Positions 1 through 7,783 of a DNA stretch of 41,677 nt are shown here, piece after piece. The position numbers and the translations under genes were made by a program. How positions within the stretch are numbered: position 1 is the first letter of the stretch; every line of letters starts with the position of its first letter. The notes under the pieces were generated by a model. It saw only the letters and a list, made by a program, of their open reading frames with translations, searched no databases and was not told the origin of the DNA. Origin of the DNA: an uncultured Paracoccaceae bacterium (GTDB taxonomy: Bacteria > Pseudomonadota > Alphaproteobacteria > Rhodobacterales > Rhodobacteraceae); assembly GCA_938028765.1 (NCBI GenBank), contig CALIZF010000044.1, positions 1-41,677 on the forward strand, given 5' to 3'.

Positions 1-589
1 CCGCCGCCGACGCTCCGGCGAGGCCCGGCCGCCAGTGCGCGATGAAGAAGGGCAGCGGCGCGCGGCAGCGGGCGAGGCAGCCCGCCTTGACCGCACCGAA
101 CTGGTAGAGCCCGGCGGCGGCGAACAGGGCTGCAGTGAAGAGGGGCGACAGGCTCGCCCCGTCCGGGCCGACGAGGCCCGCGCGCGCCAGCGCCGCCTGC
201 GCGGCCGCGAACGCCGCGGCGGCCGTCAGCCAGACGGCAAGATACCCCGCGGCCAGCGCCGCCGTGCCCGCCGCCCCGAGCGAGGCCGCAGGCGGCAGCC
301 GCGACCAGGTGGCAAAGGCGGGGGCGGCGGTCGGCATCATCATGCCGGCGGCCATTGCGGCCCACATCGCGGCGAGCGTGCCGATCTCTGCCCCGCCCGC
401 GCCGAGCGCGCAGAGGTCGGCCAGCATCGCAAGGCCGAACGGCCCGCCCCACACCGCGCGGTCCTGCGCCATCAGCCACAGGATGGCCCAGGCGCCGAGG
501 ATCAGCGCGAAGAAGGCCGCCCAGAGCACGGCCTCGCCCCACGCGCCGGTCCGGCGTTCACGCGCTGCCGCAAATCCCGGCATCTCCAT
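1..589 (-). CDS. DUF2182 family integral membrane protein (partial, 3' end beyond left edge)
   Basis: The minus strand is open from an ATG at 589 (a second ATG at 583) to the left edge, so about 196 residues are visible and the C-terminus is missing. The translation is strongly hydrophobic. A first membrane segment follows residue 20 (AVLWAAFFALILGAWAILWL), then comes the methionine-rich stretch MWAAMAAGMMMP, and later LYQFGAVKAGCLARCR with two cysteines. These two signatures are typical of DUF2182, predicted metal-binding inner-membrane proteins of unknown function. A purine-rich stretch (GGGGCAGGGG) precedes the ATG. The gene is divergent from the solute-binding protein gene at 705, with a 115-base gap. 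Known DUF2182 genes often sit beside DUF1326 genes, but any such partner would lie outside the window. Family call fairly sure; function unknown. Confidence 0.8.
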   Translation of the reverse strand, partial: MEMPGFAAARERRTGAWGEAVLWAAFFALILGAWAILWLMAQDRAVWGGPFGLAMLADLCALGAGGAEIGTLAAMWAAMAAGMMMPTAAPAFATWSRLPPAASLGAAGTAALAAGYLAVWLTAAAAFAAAQAALARAGLVGPDGASLSPLFTAALFAAAGLYQFGAVKAGCLARCRAPLPFFIAHWRPGLAGASAA

Positions 590-704
590 CCCCTGCCCCG
601 CGCCGATCCCCTTCCGGCATCCAAGATTGCGCGCATACCCCTTGAGTGCGCAAGGCCGGACGGCTAGGCACAAACCATCTGCCCACCTTCGCCGAGGTCA
701 TCGT

Positions 705-1754
705 ATGAAGCGCGCACCCGCCCTGATCGCCACCGCTGTCGCCCTGACCCTCGCGCTGCCGGCAACGGCTGCCGATCCCCAGCTGATCGTGTTCGACTGG
801 GCGGGATTCGAGGAACCCTCGCTGATCCAGGACTATGTTGCCAAGCATGGGCAGATGCCGACCTACAGCTTCTTCGGCGACGACGACGAGGCATTCCAGA
901 AGGTCGCCGCAGGCTTCCGCCCCGACGTGGCGCATCCGTGTTCTGCAAAAGTCCCGTCCTGGCGCGCCGCCGGGCTGATCGAGCCCTGGGATGTCAGCCG
1001 CATCCCCGAGTTTGCCAACATCGCGCCGCGGTTCCTTGCGTCGGACGTGTTCGTGGACAACGGCACGGTGTGGTATATCCCGACTGACTACGCCTATACC
1101 GCGATCGCCTACAACGCCGACCAGGTCCCGGCCGAGGATGTGGCCTCGCTGCAGGTGTTCCACAATCCGAAGTATGCGGGCCGGATCTCGCTGCCCGACA
1201 ATACCGACGACATCTGGGCGCTGGCGCTGCTGGCGACCGGCGTGACCGACTGGACCGACATCACCGACGCCCAGTTCGACGCCGCAGCGGCCTGGCTGCG
1301 CACCGCGCACGAGAACGTCCGCGCCTACTGGGCCGACCCGTCGGAACTGTCGCAACTGATGGCCTCGGGCGAAATCCTCGTCGCATGGTCGTGGAACGAC
1401 GGCGTCGCGCTGATGCGGCAGGAAGGGTTCCCCGTCGGCTTCAACCGCACGCCGGCGGAAGGCGCCTCGAGCTGGTTCTGCGGTTATGTCAACATCAAGG
1501 ACGGTCCGGGGTCCGAGGACAAGGCCTACGACTTCATCAATGCCTGGCTGTCGCACGGATCGGCGGCGGGTCTTTTGGCCAACTTCGGCTATGCCCACGC
1601 CAACGATGCGGCGATGGCCACGATCTCGATGGACGAGCTGAAGGCGGCCGACGTGGATCCGGTGGACGGCATCCTGTTGTCGCAGACCCCGATGAGCGCC
1701 GCGCAGCGCGAGCGGATGGTTGCCGAGTTCGAGAAGATCAAGGCCGGGTTCTGA
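705..1754 (+). CDS. periplasmic solute-binding protein, spermidine/putrescine (PotD/PotF) type
   Basis: A 349-residue exported protein. It has a clear Sec signal peptide (MKRAPALIATAVALTLALPATAA, cleavage about residue 23), then the opening LIVFDWAGFEEPSLIQDY typical of polyamine-type ABC binding proteins. Further family-like segments are WYIPTDYAYTAIAYN and the middle block GRISLPDNTDDIWALALLA. It would capture a polyamine or similar small cation in the periplasm and pass it to an ABC permease. No permease or ATPase gene is adjacent: upstream is a divergent DUF2182 gene and downstream a strong hairpin terminator and ssrA, so it is an orphan here. The start was chosen because the signal peptide begins exactly there; the frame is open further upstream but that extension is not protein-like. 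Weak promoter-like boxes TTGAGT (642-647) and TAGGCA (665-670) lie 17 bases apart ahead of it. Ligand is inference. Confidence 0.85.
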   Translation: MKRAPALIATAVALTLALPATAADPQLIVFDWAGFEEPSLIQDYVAKHGQMPTYSFFGDDDEAFQKVAAGFRPDVAHPCSAKVPSWRAAGLIEPWDVSRIPEFANIAPRFLASDVFVDNGTVWYIPTDYAYTAIAYNADQVPAEDVASLQVFHNPKYAGRISLPDNTDDIWALALLATGVTDWTDITDAQFDAAAAWLRTAHENVRAYWADPSELSQLMASGEILVAWSWNDGVALMRQEGFPVGFNRTPAEGASSWFCGYVNIKDGPGSEDKAYDFINAWLSHGSAAGLLANFGYAHANDAAMATISMDELKAADVDPVDGILLSQTPMSAAQRERMVAEFEKIKAGF

Positions 1755-1776
1755 CCGATCAGGCCAGACCTTCGGA

Positions 1777-1802
1777 CGGGGACGCGGGCAGCCGCGTCCC
1801 CG
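1777..1802 (+). terminator. intrinsic-type hairpin after the solute-binding protein gene
   Basis: A perfect 11-bp stem (CGGGGACGCGG paired with CCGCGTCCCCG) closes a 4-base loop, 22 bases after the stop codon, and is followed by GTTTGCGTCT, a weak T-rich tail. It separates the solute-binding protein gene from the ssrA promoter. The short T-tract is common for GC-rich bacteria. Termination itself is inferred. Confidence 0.7.
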
Positions 1803-1826
1803 TTTGCGTCTGAGGAGGATGGGTGC

Positions 1827-1855
1827 TTGTGCGCCCCCGTGGCCGCCCCTATATT
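1827..1855 (+). promoter_or_regulatory. putative sigma-70 promoter of ssrA
   Basis: TTGTGC (1827-1832) and TATATT (1850-1855) are separated by 17 bases. This would start transcription near 1862, just before the acceptor piece of the tmRNA. It is among the best consensus matches in the window and fits a gene that must be highly expressed. The transcription start is inferred. Confidence 0.6.
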
Positions 1856-1865
1856 CCCATTGTTC

Positions 1866-2180
1866 GGGTCGAACCGGACTATGGCGATAAACGCGCACGG
1901 AATAAGCGGATCGGACCCGGGGGCGGTACCCGGCGGCTCCACCATGACCCGGCGTTGCGGGGACGAGGGGCCGAAACAGGATCGACGAACGTCTAAAGGT
2001 GTGGCTTTCGCCCGGTGAGGTACCACCGTTATCGGTCCGAATGCATAGTTGCCAACGACAACCGTGCTCCGGTGGCTCTGGCTGCGTAAGCAGCTCGGGT
2101 GACCGAAACCAAAGCCCGGGGGCTTAGCCGCTTCCGGCGGGGCTCGCAGGTGCCTGGCAACAGAAACCTGCACCCTCCCC
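1866..2180 (+). ncRNA. ssrA: circularly permuted two-piece tmRNA (ssrA)
   Basis: tmRNA rescues stalled ribosomes and adds a degradation tag to the nascent chain. The gene is permuted, as in alphaproteobacteria: the acceptor piece comes first (about 1866-1944) and ends in CCA at 1942-1944. A 22-base intervening segment (1945-1966) follows, then the coding piece starts with GGGGCCG at 1967. The 7-nt 5' end GGGGCCG pairs with CGGCTCC just before ACCA to form the acceptor stem (six Watson-Crick pairs and one G-U). Next to it the T-arm CCGGG/CCCGG encloses the loop GGCGGTA. The start of the coding piece, GGGGCCGAAACAGGATCGACG, matches the usual tmRNA 5' end. Downstream of the tag, several short stems including GCAGGT/ACCTGC (about 2147-2172) fit the pseudoknot region. 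Outer boundaries are approximate. The identification itself is secure because stem, CCA and tag all agree. Confidence 0.93.
2051..2089 (+). other. ssrA: tmRNA tag reading frame (ANDNRAPVALAA)
   Basis: Starting at the resume codon GCC at 2051, twelve sense codons read A-N-D-N-R-A-P-V-A-L-A-A and end at TAA (2087-2089). The N-terminal AND resembles the SspB-contact part of known ssrA tags, and the C-terminal ALAA is the type recognised by ClpX. The exact resume codon is inferred from homologous tags. Confidence 0.9.
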
Positions 2181-2332
2181 CTCCGGTCTCGTGAACAACG
2201 GACCCGAGAACAACGACAGTCCCGAGAACCGGGCTGCGGCCGTCCGCACCGGTCGCGCGCATGCGCGGTCGCCGCAGGCCGCCAGTGCGCGCTAAGCTTG
2301 CCTTCGGTTGCCCGGACGCGCACCTTCGGACG

Positions 2333-2983
2333 ATGCGCCTTGCCCTGTCCGCCTGCCTTGCCCTGACGCTGGCCAGACCTGCCGCGGCCTGCGCGGCGGC
2401 GCTCATGCTGGCCGTGGACGTGTCGGGATCGGTCGATGCGGGCGGATACCTGTTGCAGACCGAGGGGCTGGCGGCCGCGCTGGCCGATCCGGCGGTCCTC
2501 GACACGCTGGTTGCGGGATCGGTGGCGCTGGCGGTGGTGCAGTGGTCGGGCCTCGGGCGGCAGCAGCTGTCGATCCCGTGGACCACGGTCGCCGAAACCG
2601 CGGACGCCGCCCGGCTTGCCGCACACGTCCGCGCGATGCCGCGCGCCTTCAGCGCCTCGAACACCGCCGTCGGCGAGGGGCTGGACTTCGCCATCGCCCG
2701 GTTCGACACGGCGCCCGCCTGTCGGCGGCGGATCGTGGATGTGTCGGGCGACGGGGCCAAGAACGCGGGGTTTACGGTTTCGCGCGCCCGGCGGCGGGGG
2801 ATCGCGGCGGGGATCGAGGTAAACGGGCTGGCCATCGAATCGATGGGCCTGTCGATCACGCAGTTTTACCGGTCGTGGGTGATCACCCCCGGCGGCTTCG
2901 TCGAGACGGCGCGAGGGCACCTCGACTTCGCCCGGGCGATGCGGACCAAGCTTCTGCGGGAACTGGCGCGCCCGGTCGGTTGA
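2333..2983 (+). CDS. exported DUF1194 / von Willebrand factor A-like protein
   Basis: A 216-residue protein with an N-terminal signal peptide (about residues 1-20) followed at once by a vWA-type metal-binding motif DVSGS (residues 29-33). The rest of the MIDAS set is plausible: threonine 111 in SNTAVGEGLDFA and aspartate 140 in VDVSGDG. The size and the motifs match DUF1194, a family of secreted vWA-like proteins common in alphaproteobacteria whose role is not established. Such domains usually bind a divalent metal and a protein partner. The gene lies between ssrA and the chromate transporter gene, with about 90 bases to the latter. The ATG at 2333 was chosen because it begins the signal peptide; the open frame starts 72 bases earlier without a leader-like sequence. 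Confidence 0.85.
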   Translation: MRLALSACLALTLARPAAACAAALMLAVDVSGSVDAGGYLLQTEGLAAALADPAVLDTLVAGSVALAVVQWSGLGRQQLSIPWTTVAETADAARLAAHVRAMPRAFSASNTAVGEGLDFAIARFDTAPACRRRIVDVSGDGAKNAGFTVSRARRRGIAAGIEVNGLAIESMGLSITQFYRSWVITPGGFVETARGHLDFARAMRTKLLRELARPVG

Positions 2984-3075
2984 CGGCAGCGCGGGATCCG
3001 TTACCAGCGGACGGGGGCTGCGACCGCCCCGTCAGGCTTCGGCCCAAGGCTCGCGTCCCGTTCCGCTGCAACAGG

Positions 3076-4377
3076 ATGCGCCCCACTCCGATGCCCGGCA
3101 CCCCGCCGCCACCCCCTGCCCCGGCCGGTCCCGGCCTGTCCGACCTTGCGCGTGTCTTCCTGCGCGTCGGCCTTCTGTCATTCGGCGGACCGGCGGCCCA
3201 GATCGCGCTGATGCACCGGATGATTGTGGACGACCGCCGCTGGATCGGCCCGCGCGACTATCTGGCGGCGCTGTCGTTCTGCACGCTGCTGCCGGGACCC
3301 GAGGCGATGCAGCTGGCAACCTGGATCGGCTGGCGGCTGCACGGGGTGCCGGGCGGGCTGATCGCGGGCGGGCTGTTCGTCCTGCCCGGCGCGCTGGTGG
3401 TACTGGCCCTGTCGGTACTTTACGCAACGTTCGGCACGGTGCCACCGGTGCAGGCGGCCTTCGCCGGCGTGCAGGCGACGGTCGTTGTGATCGTGATCGA
3501 GGCGCTTCTGCGCGTCGCCCGGCGGGCGCTGACGGGGCGCGCGCAGTGGTGGATCGCGGCGCTGGCCTTCGCCGGCCTCTTCGCTTTGAACTTGCCGTTC
3601 CCGGTGATCGTGCTAGCCGCGGGTCTCTGGGGCCTTGCCACCGCAGGGGGCGGGGCGGCCGCAAGCGGGCCGGCACCGCCCGCCGCCCTTCGCGCGACCC
3701 TGCGGACGGCAGCGGTCTGGGGCGCGCTCTGGGCGGGGCCGGTCGCTGCGCTGGTCCTCGCCGGCGCCGGGGTGCTGGCCGACCTTGCGCTGTTCTTCTC
3801 GGGCCTCGCGCTGATCACGTTCGGCGGCGCCTATGCCGTGCTCGCGTGGATTGCGCAGACGGTGGTGACCGAGTTCGGCTGGCTGACCACGCAGCAGATG
3901 ATCGACGCGCTCGGGCTGGCCGAGACCACGCCGGGGCCGCTGATCCTGGTGGTGCAGTTCGTCGGCTACCTGGCCGCAGCGCCGGCCGGCGGGCCGGCCC
4001 TGGGCGTGGCAGGCGCAGCGGTGACGCTGTGGGTGACCTTCGTGCCGAGCTTCCTGTGGATCTTCGCCGGCGCGCCGTGGCTGCAGTGGATCACCGCGCA
4101 GCCGCGGCTGGGGGGCGCATTGTCAGCGATCACCGCGGCGGTGGTGGGCGTGATCCTGAACCTGTCGGTATGGTTCGCGGCGCATGTGTTCTTCGGCACG
4201 GTCGGCACGGTCGAGGCCGGACCCGTCCGGCTGATCCTGCCCGATCCCGCGACCGTGGACCTTCAGGCCGGCATCATCGCCCTTCTGGCGGCCTGGGCGA
4301 TCCTGCTGCGGCACTGGCCTCTGCCCGCGGTGATTGCCGCAGCCGCCGGCGGGGGCGCAGCCGCGGCGATGCTCTGA
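3076..4377 (+). CDS. chrA: two-domain chromate transporter (CHR family)
   Basis: A 433-residue membrane protein with two homologous CHR halves. The first half shows SFGGP (residues 35-39) and LLPGPEAMQL (71-80). The second shows the matching TFGGAYAVLAWIAQ (about 245-259) and AETTPGPLILVVQFVG (about 280-295). This is the long, internally duplicated form known to export chromate, probably by proton antiport, although many homologues have not been tested on chromate. About 10-12 membrane segments are visible, with a proline-rich cytoplasmic N-terminus ([13 protein letters not shown]). No chromate reductase or ChrB regulator is adjacent. ATG 3076 is used; ATG 3091 is an equally possible start because neither has a convincing Shine-Dalgarno sequence. 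Confidence 0.88.
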   Translation: MRPTPMPGTPPPPPAPAGPGLSDLARVFLRVGLLSFGGPAAQIALMHRMIVDDRRWIGPRDYLAALSFCTLLPGPEAMQLATWIGWRLHGVPGGLIAGGLFVLPGALVVLALSVLYATFGTVPPVQAAFAGVQATVVVIVIEALLRVARRALTGRAQWWIAALAFAGLFALNLPFPVIVLAAGLWGLATAGGGAAASGPAPPAALRATLRTAAVWGALWAGPVAALVLAGAGVLADLALFFSGLALITFGGAYAVLAWIAQTVVTEFGWLTTQQMIDALGLAETTPGPLILVVQFVGYLAAAPAGGPALGVAGAAVTLWVTFVPSFLWIFAGAPWLQWITAQPRLGGALSAITAAVVGVILNLSVWFAAHVFFGTVGTVEAGPVRLILPDPATVDLQAGIIALLAAWAILLRHWPLPAVIAAAAGGGAAAAML

Positions 4378-4451
4378 CGGGCTTCCCTTGGCAGGGGAAT
4401 CCCCTATTCTGGCGCGCGAACCCGCGCGGCGGGCGGGACACCGGGGGGCGC

Positions 4452-4898
4452 ATGGCGCAGGGCATCGACTACGGCAACCTGATGCACCGGGCCATGCGCG
4501 GCCTGATCCAGCAGGTGCTGACCCGCGTGGCGAACGATGGCTTGCCGGGCGCGCACCACTTCTTCATCACCTTCGACACGACCCACCCCGGGGTCGGCAT
4601 GGCCGACTGGCTGCGCGCGCGCTATCCCGCCGAGATGACCATCGTGCTGCAGCACTGGTTCGAGAACCTGTCGGTGGACGACGAGGGCTTCGCCGTCACG
4701 CTGAACTTCGGCAACCAGCCCGAGCCGCTGCGGATCCCGTTCGACGCGCTGCGCACCTTCGTCGATCCGTCGGTTGAATTCGGCCTGCGGTTCGAGACGC
4801 ACGAGGCCGCCGACGACGAGGACGAAAACGAGGACGATCCGCCGGCGTCGCCATCGCGCGGGGCCGAGGTCGTCAGCCTCGACAAGTTCCGCAAGTGA
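4452..4898 (+). CDS. sspB: SspB-type ClpXP specificity adaptor
   Basis: A 148-residue protein that in its family binds the N-terminal part of the ssrA tag and delivers tagged proteins to ClpXP. The sequence follows the alphaproteobacterial SspB pattern: an N-terminal helix (YGNLMHRAMRGLIQQVL), then HHFFITFDTTHPGV, the MTIVLQHWFENL strand pair, the FAVTLNFGN substrate-groove region and FDALRTFVDPSVEFGL. The acidic linker (about residues 115-130, DDEDENEDD) leads to a short C-terminal tail ending SLDKFRK, in the place of the ClpX-docking peptide. ssrA, the source of its ligand, lies about 2.3 kb upstream. A 13-base inverted repeat (4393-4405, arms AGGGGA/TCCCCT) lies in the 74-base gap before it. 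The start follows the purine-rich CCGGGGGGCGC. Confidence 0.93.
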   Translation: MAQGIDYGNLMHRAMRGLIQQVLTRVANDGLPGAHHFFITFDTTHPGVGMADWLRARYPAEMTIVLQHWFENLSVDDEGFAVTLNFGNQPEPLRIPFDALRTFVDPSVEFGLRFETHEAADDEDENEDDPPASPSRGAEVVSLDKFRK

Positions 4899-4995
4899 TC
4901 CTGCGCAGAGGCGCGCCGTTCTTGATTCAGACTGCGCGCCTTGTCGGAAAACCGTCATCGACTTGTGTCACAGCGAGGGACCGAGGGAGCACCCA

Positions 4996-5556
4996 ATGTC
5001 GCGCGATATCCGTCTGTTCCTCCGCGAGATGATCCGCAGGCCCGGCGAGGTCGTGGCGCTGGCCCCGTCCTCGGCCGACCTCGGCCGCGCGATGACCGAG
5101 GGGCTCGGGCCTGACACGGGGCGCGTGGCCGAACTTGGCGGCGGCACGGGGACCTTCACCCGCGCGATCCTCGCGCGCGGGGTCGCGCCGGCCGACCTTA
5201 CGGTGTTCGAGCTGAACCCCGAATTCGTGACCCACCTGCGGCAGTCGTTTCCCGGCGTGACAGTGCACCGGGCGGGGGCCGAGACGATCGCATCCTTCTG
5301 CCGGCCGGGGCTGGGGGCGGTGGTGTCGGGCCTGCCGCTGCTGTCGATGCCGCGGGCCTTGCAGGCGGCCATCGTGGGCGGCGCCTTCGCCTGCCTGCGC
5401 CCCGGCGGCGCGTTCGTGCAGTTCACCTACGGGCCCCGCCCGCCGCTGGCGGAACCGCTGCGGCTCGAGCTCGGCCTGACCGTGCAGAAGGGGCGCAAGG
5501 TCTGGGGTAACCTGCCGCCCGCCCGCGTCTACATCTATCGCCGCGCCGGCCACTGA
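4996..5556 (+). CDS. PmtA-like class I SAM-dependent methyltransferase
   Basis: A 186-residue soluble protein with a Rossmann-type methyltransferase core. SAM motif I is [11 protein letters not shown] (residues 45-55) and the acidic loop after strand 2 is FELNP (71-75). The N-terminus [26 protein letters not shown] resembles Rhodobacter phospholipid N-methyltransferase PmtA and related rRNA-dimethylase-like proteins, which make phosphatidylcholine from phosphatidylethanolamine. That role is possible but not shown: the same fold serves other substrates. The length fits the small PmtA group (about 185-205 residues). A purine-rich GAGGGAGC lies 6 bases before the ATG. It follows sspB by 97 bases and precedes fumC by 92 bases, all on one strand. 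Confidence 0.72.
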   Translation: MSRDIRLFLREMIRRPGEVVALAPSSADLGRAMTEGLGPDTGRVAELGGGTGTFTRAILARGVAPADLTVFELNPEFVTHLRQSFPGVTVHRAGAETIASFCRPGLGAVVSGLPLLSMPRALQAAIVGGAFACLRPGGAFVQFTYGPRPPLAEPLRLELGLTVQKGRKVWGNLPPARVYIYRRAGH

Positions 5557-5648
5557 CGGCGCCTGCGGCATCCCGCCGGCAGCCGGGGGTTTGCGGGCCG
5601 CCGCGTCTGGTATACGACGGCACACGGATCACGAACCCGAGGCTGCGC

Positions 5649-7052
5649 ATGACTGACCGACCCGCCACCCGCACCGAAACCGACAGCTTCGGCCCGCTCG
5701 AGGTGCCTGCCGACAAGTACTGGGGCGCGCAGACGCAACGGTCGATCGGCAACTTCCGCATCGGCTGGGAACGCCAGCCGGTGGCGATCGTCCGCGCGCT
5801 CGGCGTCGTGAAGAAGGCCTGCGCGCTGGTCAATATCGCGCAGGGCGACATCGACCCGAAACTGGGCGAGGCGATCGCGGCTGCGGCGCAAGAGGTGATC
5901 GACGGCAAGCTCGACGACAACTTCCCCCTCGTCGTCTGGCAGACGGGATCGGGCACCCAGTCGAACATGAACGCCAACGAGGTGATCTCGAACCGGGCGA
6001 TCGAGATGCTGGGGGGCGTCATGGGCTCGAAGACGCCCGTCCACCCGAACGACCATGTGAACATGGGCCAGTCGTCGAACGACACCTTTCCCACGGCGAT
6101 GCATGTCGCCATCGGGATGATGGCGCGCGATGTGCTGCTGCCCGGCCTGCGCCGCCTGCACGCGGGGCTGGCGGCGAAATCCGAGGCGTTCGCCGGCATC
6201 ATCAAGATTGGCCGCACCCATACCCAGGACGCCACCCCCCTGACGCTCGGGCAGGAGTTCGGGGGCTACGCCCACCAGGTCGCCATGGGTATCCGGCGCG
6301 TCGAGATGTGCCTGCCACATATCTACGAGCTTGCGCAGGGCGGCACGGCGGTCGGCACCGGCCTGAACACCCGCCGCGGCTGGGACGTGCGGGTGGCGGC
6401 CGAGATCGCGGCGATCACCGGCCTGCCGTTCGTGACCGCACCGAACAAGTTCGAGGCGCTGGCGGCGCATGATGCGATGGTGATGTTCTCGGGCGCGCTC
6501 AAGACGGTGGCGGCGAGCCTGTTCAAGATCGCCAACGACATGCGCCTGCTCGGGTCCGGCCCGCGCTCGGGCCTCGGCGAGCTGATCCTGCCGGAGAACG
6601 AGCCGGGGTCGTCGATCATGCCCGGCAAGGTGAACCCGACGCAGGCCGAGGCGCTGACCATGGTCTGCGTCCATGTGATGGGGAACGACGCCGCCGTGGG
6701 CTTCGCCGGGTCGCAGGGGCATTTCGAGCTCAACGTCTACAACCCGATGATGGCCTACAACGTGCTGCAGTCGATGCAGCTTCTGGGCGATGCGGCGGCG
6801 TCCTTCAACGACAACATGGTGGCGGGGACCGAGGCGAACGTGCCCCGGATCGAGAAGCTGATGCGGGAATCGCTGATGCTGGTGACCGCGCTTGCCCCGC
6901 ACATCGGCTATGACAACGCGACCAAGGTCGCCAAGACCGCGCACCGGAACGGCACCACCTTGCGCGAAGAGGCGATCGCGCTCGGCTTCGTGGACGGCGA
7001 GACCTTCGACCGCATCGTGCGCCCCGAGGCAATGATCGGCCCGTCGGACTGA
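5649..7052 (+). CDS. fumC: class II fumarate hydratase
   Basis: A 467-residue, full-length cofactor-free fumarase that interconverts fumarate and malate in the TCA cycle, normally as a cytosolic tetramer. The superfamily signature [13 protein letters not shown] (residues 320-332) carries the catalytic serine 321. The general base region RTHTQD has histidine 191. The substrate-binding segments [13 protein letters not shown] (99-111) and [14 protein letters not shown] (132-145) are intact. The start at 5649 is supported by the typical N-terminus [21 protein letters not shown] directly after it. Its stop codon lies within a tandem 15-base duplication. As a heat-stable, iron-independent enzyme it may be used under oxidative or iron-limited conditions; no regulatory site proves this here. 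Confidence 0.97.
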   Translation: MTDRPATRTETDSFGPLEVPADKYWGAQTQRSIGNFRIGWERQPVAIVRALGVVKKACALVNIAQGDIDPKLGEAIAAAAQEVIDGKLDDNFPLVVWQTGSGTQSNMNANEVISNRAIEMLGGVMGSKTPVHPNDHVNMGQSSNDTFPTAMHVAIGMMARDVLLPGLRRLHAGLAAKSEAFAGIIKIGRTHTQDATPLTLGQEFGGYAHQVAMGIRRVEMCLPHIYELAQGGTAVGTGLNTRRGWDVRVAAEIAAITGLPFVTAPNKFEALAAHDAMVMFSGALKTVAASLFKIANDMRLLGSGPRSGLGELILPENEPGSSIMPGKVNPTQAEALTMVCVHVMGNDAAVGFAGSQGHFELNVYNPMMAYNVLQSMQLLGDAAASFNDNMVAGTEANVPRIEKLMRESLMLVTALAPHIGYDNATKVAKTAHRNGTTLREEAIALGFVDGETFDRIVRPEAMIGPSD

Positions 7053-7079
7053 GGCCCGTCGGACTGAGGCCCGTCCGGA
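7038..7079 (+). repeat. tandem 15-base duplication across the fumC stop codon
   Basis: The unit GGCCCGTCGGACTGA occurs at 7038-7052 and again directly at 7053-7067, and a third partial copy (GGCCCGTCCGGA) begins at 7068. The first unit encodes the last four residues and stop of FumC. The second copy therefore restores an identical C-terminus and stop if the first is deleted. Confidence 0.9.
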
Positions 7080-7291
7080 CAGACGGCCGGACGCCGTCGG
7101 GTCCATCACGCCGCGTTCGTGACGCGGACGCGCCGCTGCGGCAGCCTCGCGGGGCGGTCATAACCCCTCGCCCTGCGCGAACGGGCGACGGGGCGCCGCC
7201 AACCCGGGACGAACCCGCGCGCGCAGCCCGGTTTTCGCGCCGCAGCCGCGCGCCTATCCTGCGCGCGATTCGCGCACCGGAAGGAACCCCG

Positions 7292-7486
7292 ATGGTCGAG
7301 GTCGTGAACCTGCGCGCCGCCCGCAAGGCGAAGGCGCGCGCTGCCGCAAAGGCAAAGGCAGATACCAATGCGGCGCTGCACGGGCGCACGAAGGCCCAGA
7401 AGGCGGCAGAGGCGAAGGCCGCCCGCGACGCGGCCCGGCGGGTGGACGGGCACCGGCGCGACGGCGATGGTCCTGGCGCGGGATGA
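7292..7486 (+). CDS. DUF4169 family small basic protein
   Basis: A 64-residue, highly charged helical protein beginning MVEVVNLRAARKAKARA and containing HGRTKAQKAAEAKAARD and a C-terminal VDGHRRDGD. These three blocks are characteristic of DUF4169, a small alphaproteobacterial family without known function. Lysine, arginine and alanine make up most of the sequence, suggesting a long helix that might bind nucleic acid or a partner protein (inference). A good ribosome binding site (GGAAGGAA) lies a few bases before the ATG. Its stop overlaps the start of the ribbon-helix-helix gene by 4 bases (ATGA), so the two are probably translated together. The 239 bases between fumC and this gene hold only the tandem duplication and a 7-bp hairpin (7072-7093). 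Confidence 0.82.
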   Translation: MVEVVNLRAARKAKARAAAKAKADTNAALHGRTKAQKAAEAKAARDAARRVDGHRRDGDGPGAG

Positions 7487-7713
7487 CCGCGCCCGGCCCG
7501 GCCAAGCGGTCGCTCACGCTGCGCGGGCACCGCACCAGCGTGTCGCTGGAACCCGCGTTCTGGGACGCGTTCCGCGCGATTGCGGCGGCCCGGGGGCAGG
7601 CCGTGAACGCGCTGGCCGCCGACATCGACGCCGCGCGCCCGCCGGGAACCGGTCTTGCCTCGGCGATCCGCGTCTTCGTGCTGGACCATTATCGCGCTGC
7701 CGCAGGCGGTTAG
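7483..7713 (+). CDS. ribbon-helix-helix domain protein
   Basis: A 76-residue protein. KRSLTLRGHRTSVSLEPAFWDAF forms the expected N-terminal strand (residues about 8-22) followed by two helices and ends with SAIRVFVLDHYRA. This fits the RHH_4 (PF13467-type) ribbon-helix-helix family of small DNA-binding proteins found mainly in alphaproteobacteria, usually dimeric repressors. It starts inside the end of the DUF4169 gene (ATGA overlap), so the pair forms a coupled unit. Whether the partner is an antitoxin-like companion or simply co-expressed cannot be told from sequence; no toxin fold is recognisable. Target operator unknown. Confidence 0.8.
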   Translation: MTAPGPAKRSLTLRGHRTSVSLEPAFWDAFRAIAAARGQAVNALAADIDAARPPGTGLASAIRVFVLDHYRAAAGG

Positions 7714-7783
7714 CCGGCACAGGATGCTGCGCAAGGCGGCCGTGCCGGCCCCCATTGCTGGTGCCGGCCCGTCCTGTTGCCGG

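Noticed and set aside
558..1898. 446-codon open frame on the minus strand opposite the solute-binding protein gene
   Set aside because: Arginine/glycine-rich, no domain, fully antisense to a clear gene and overlapping the DUF2182 gene; typical shadow frame of GC-rich DNA.
1827..2018. 63-codon plus-strand frame between the solute-binding protein and DUF1194 genes
   Set aside because: It lies over the ssrA promoter, acceptor piece and start of the coding piece; the RNA gene explains the sequence better.
2029..2859. 276-codon minus-strand frame across ssrA and DUF1194
   Set aside because: Low-complexity serine/alanine/arginine composition, antisense to the tmRNA coding piece and to a recognisable gene.
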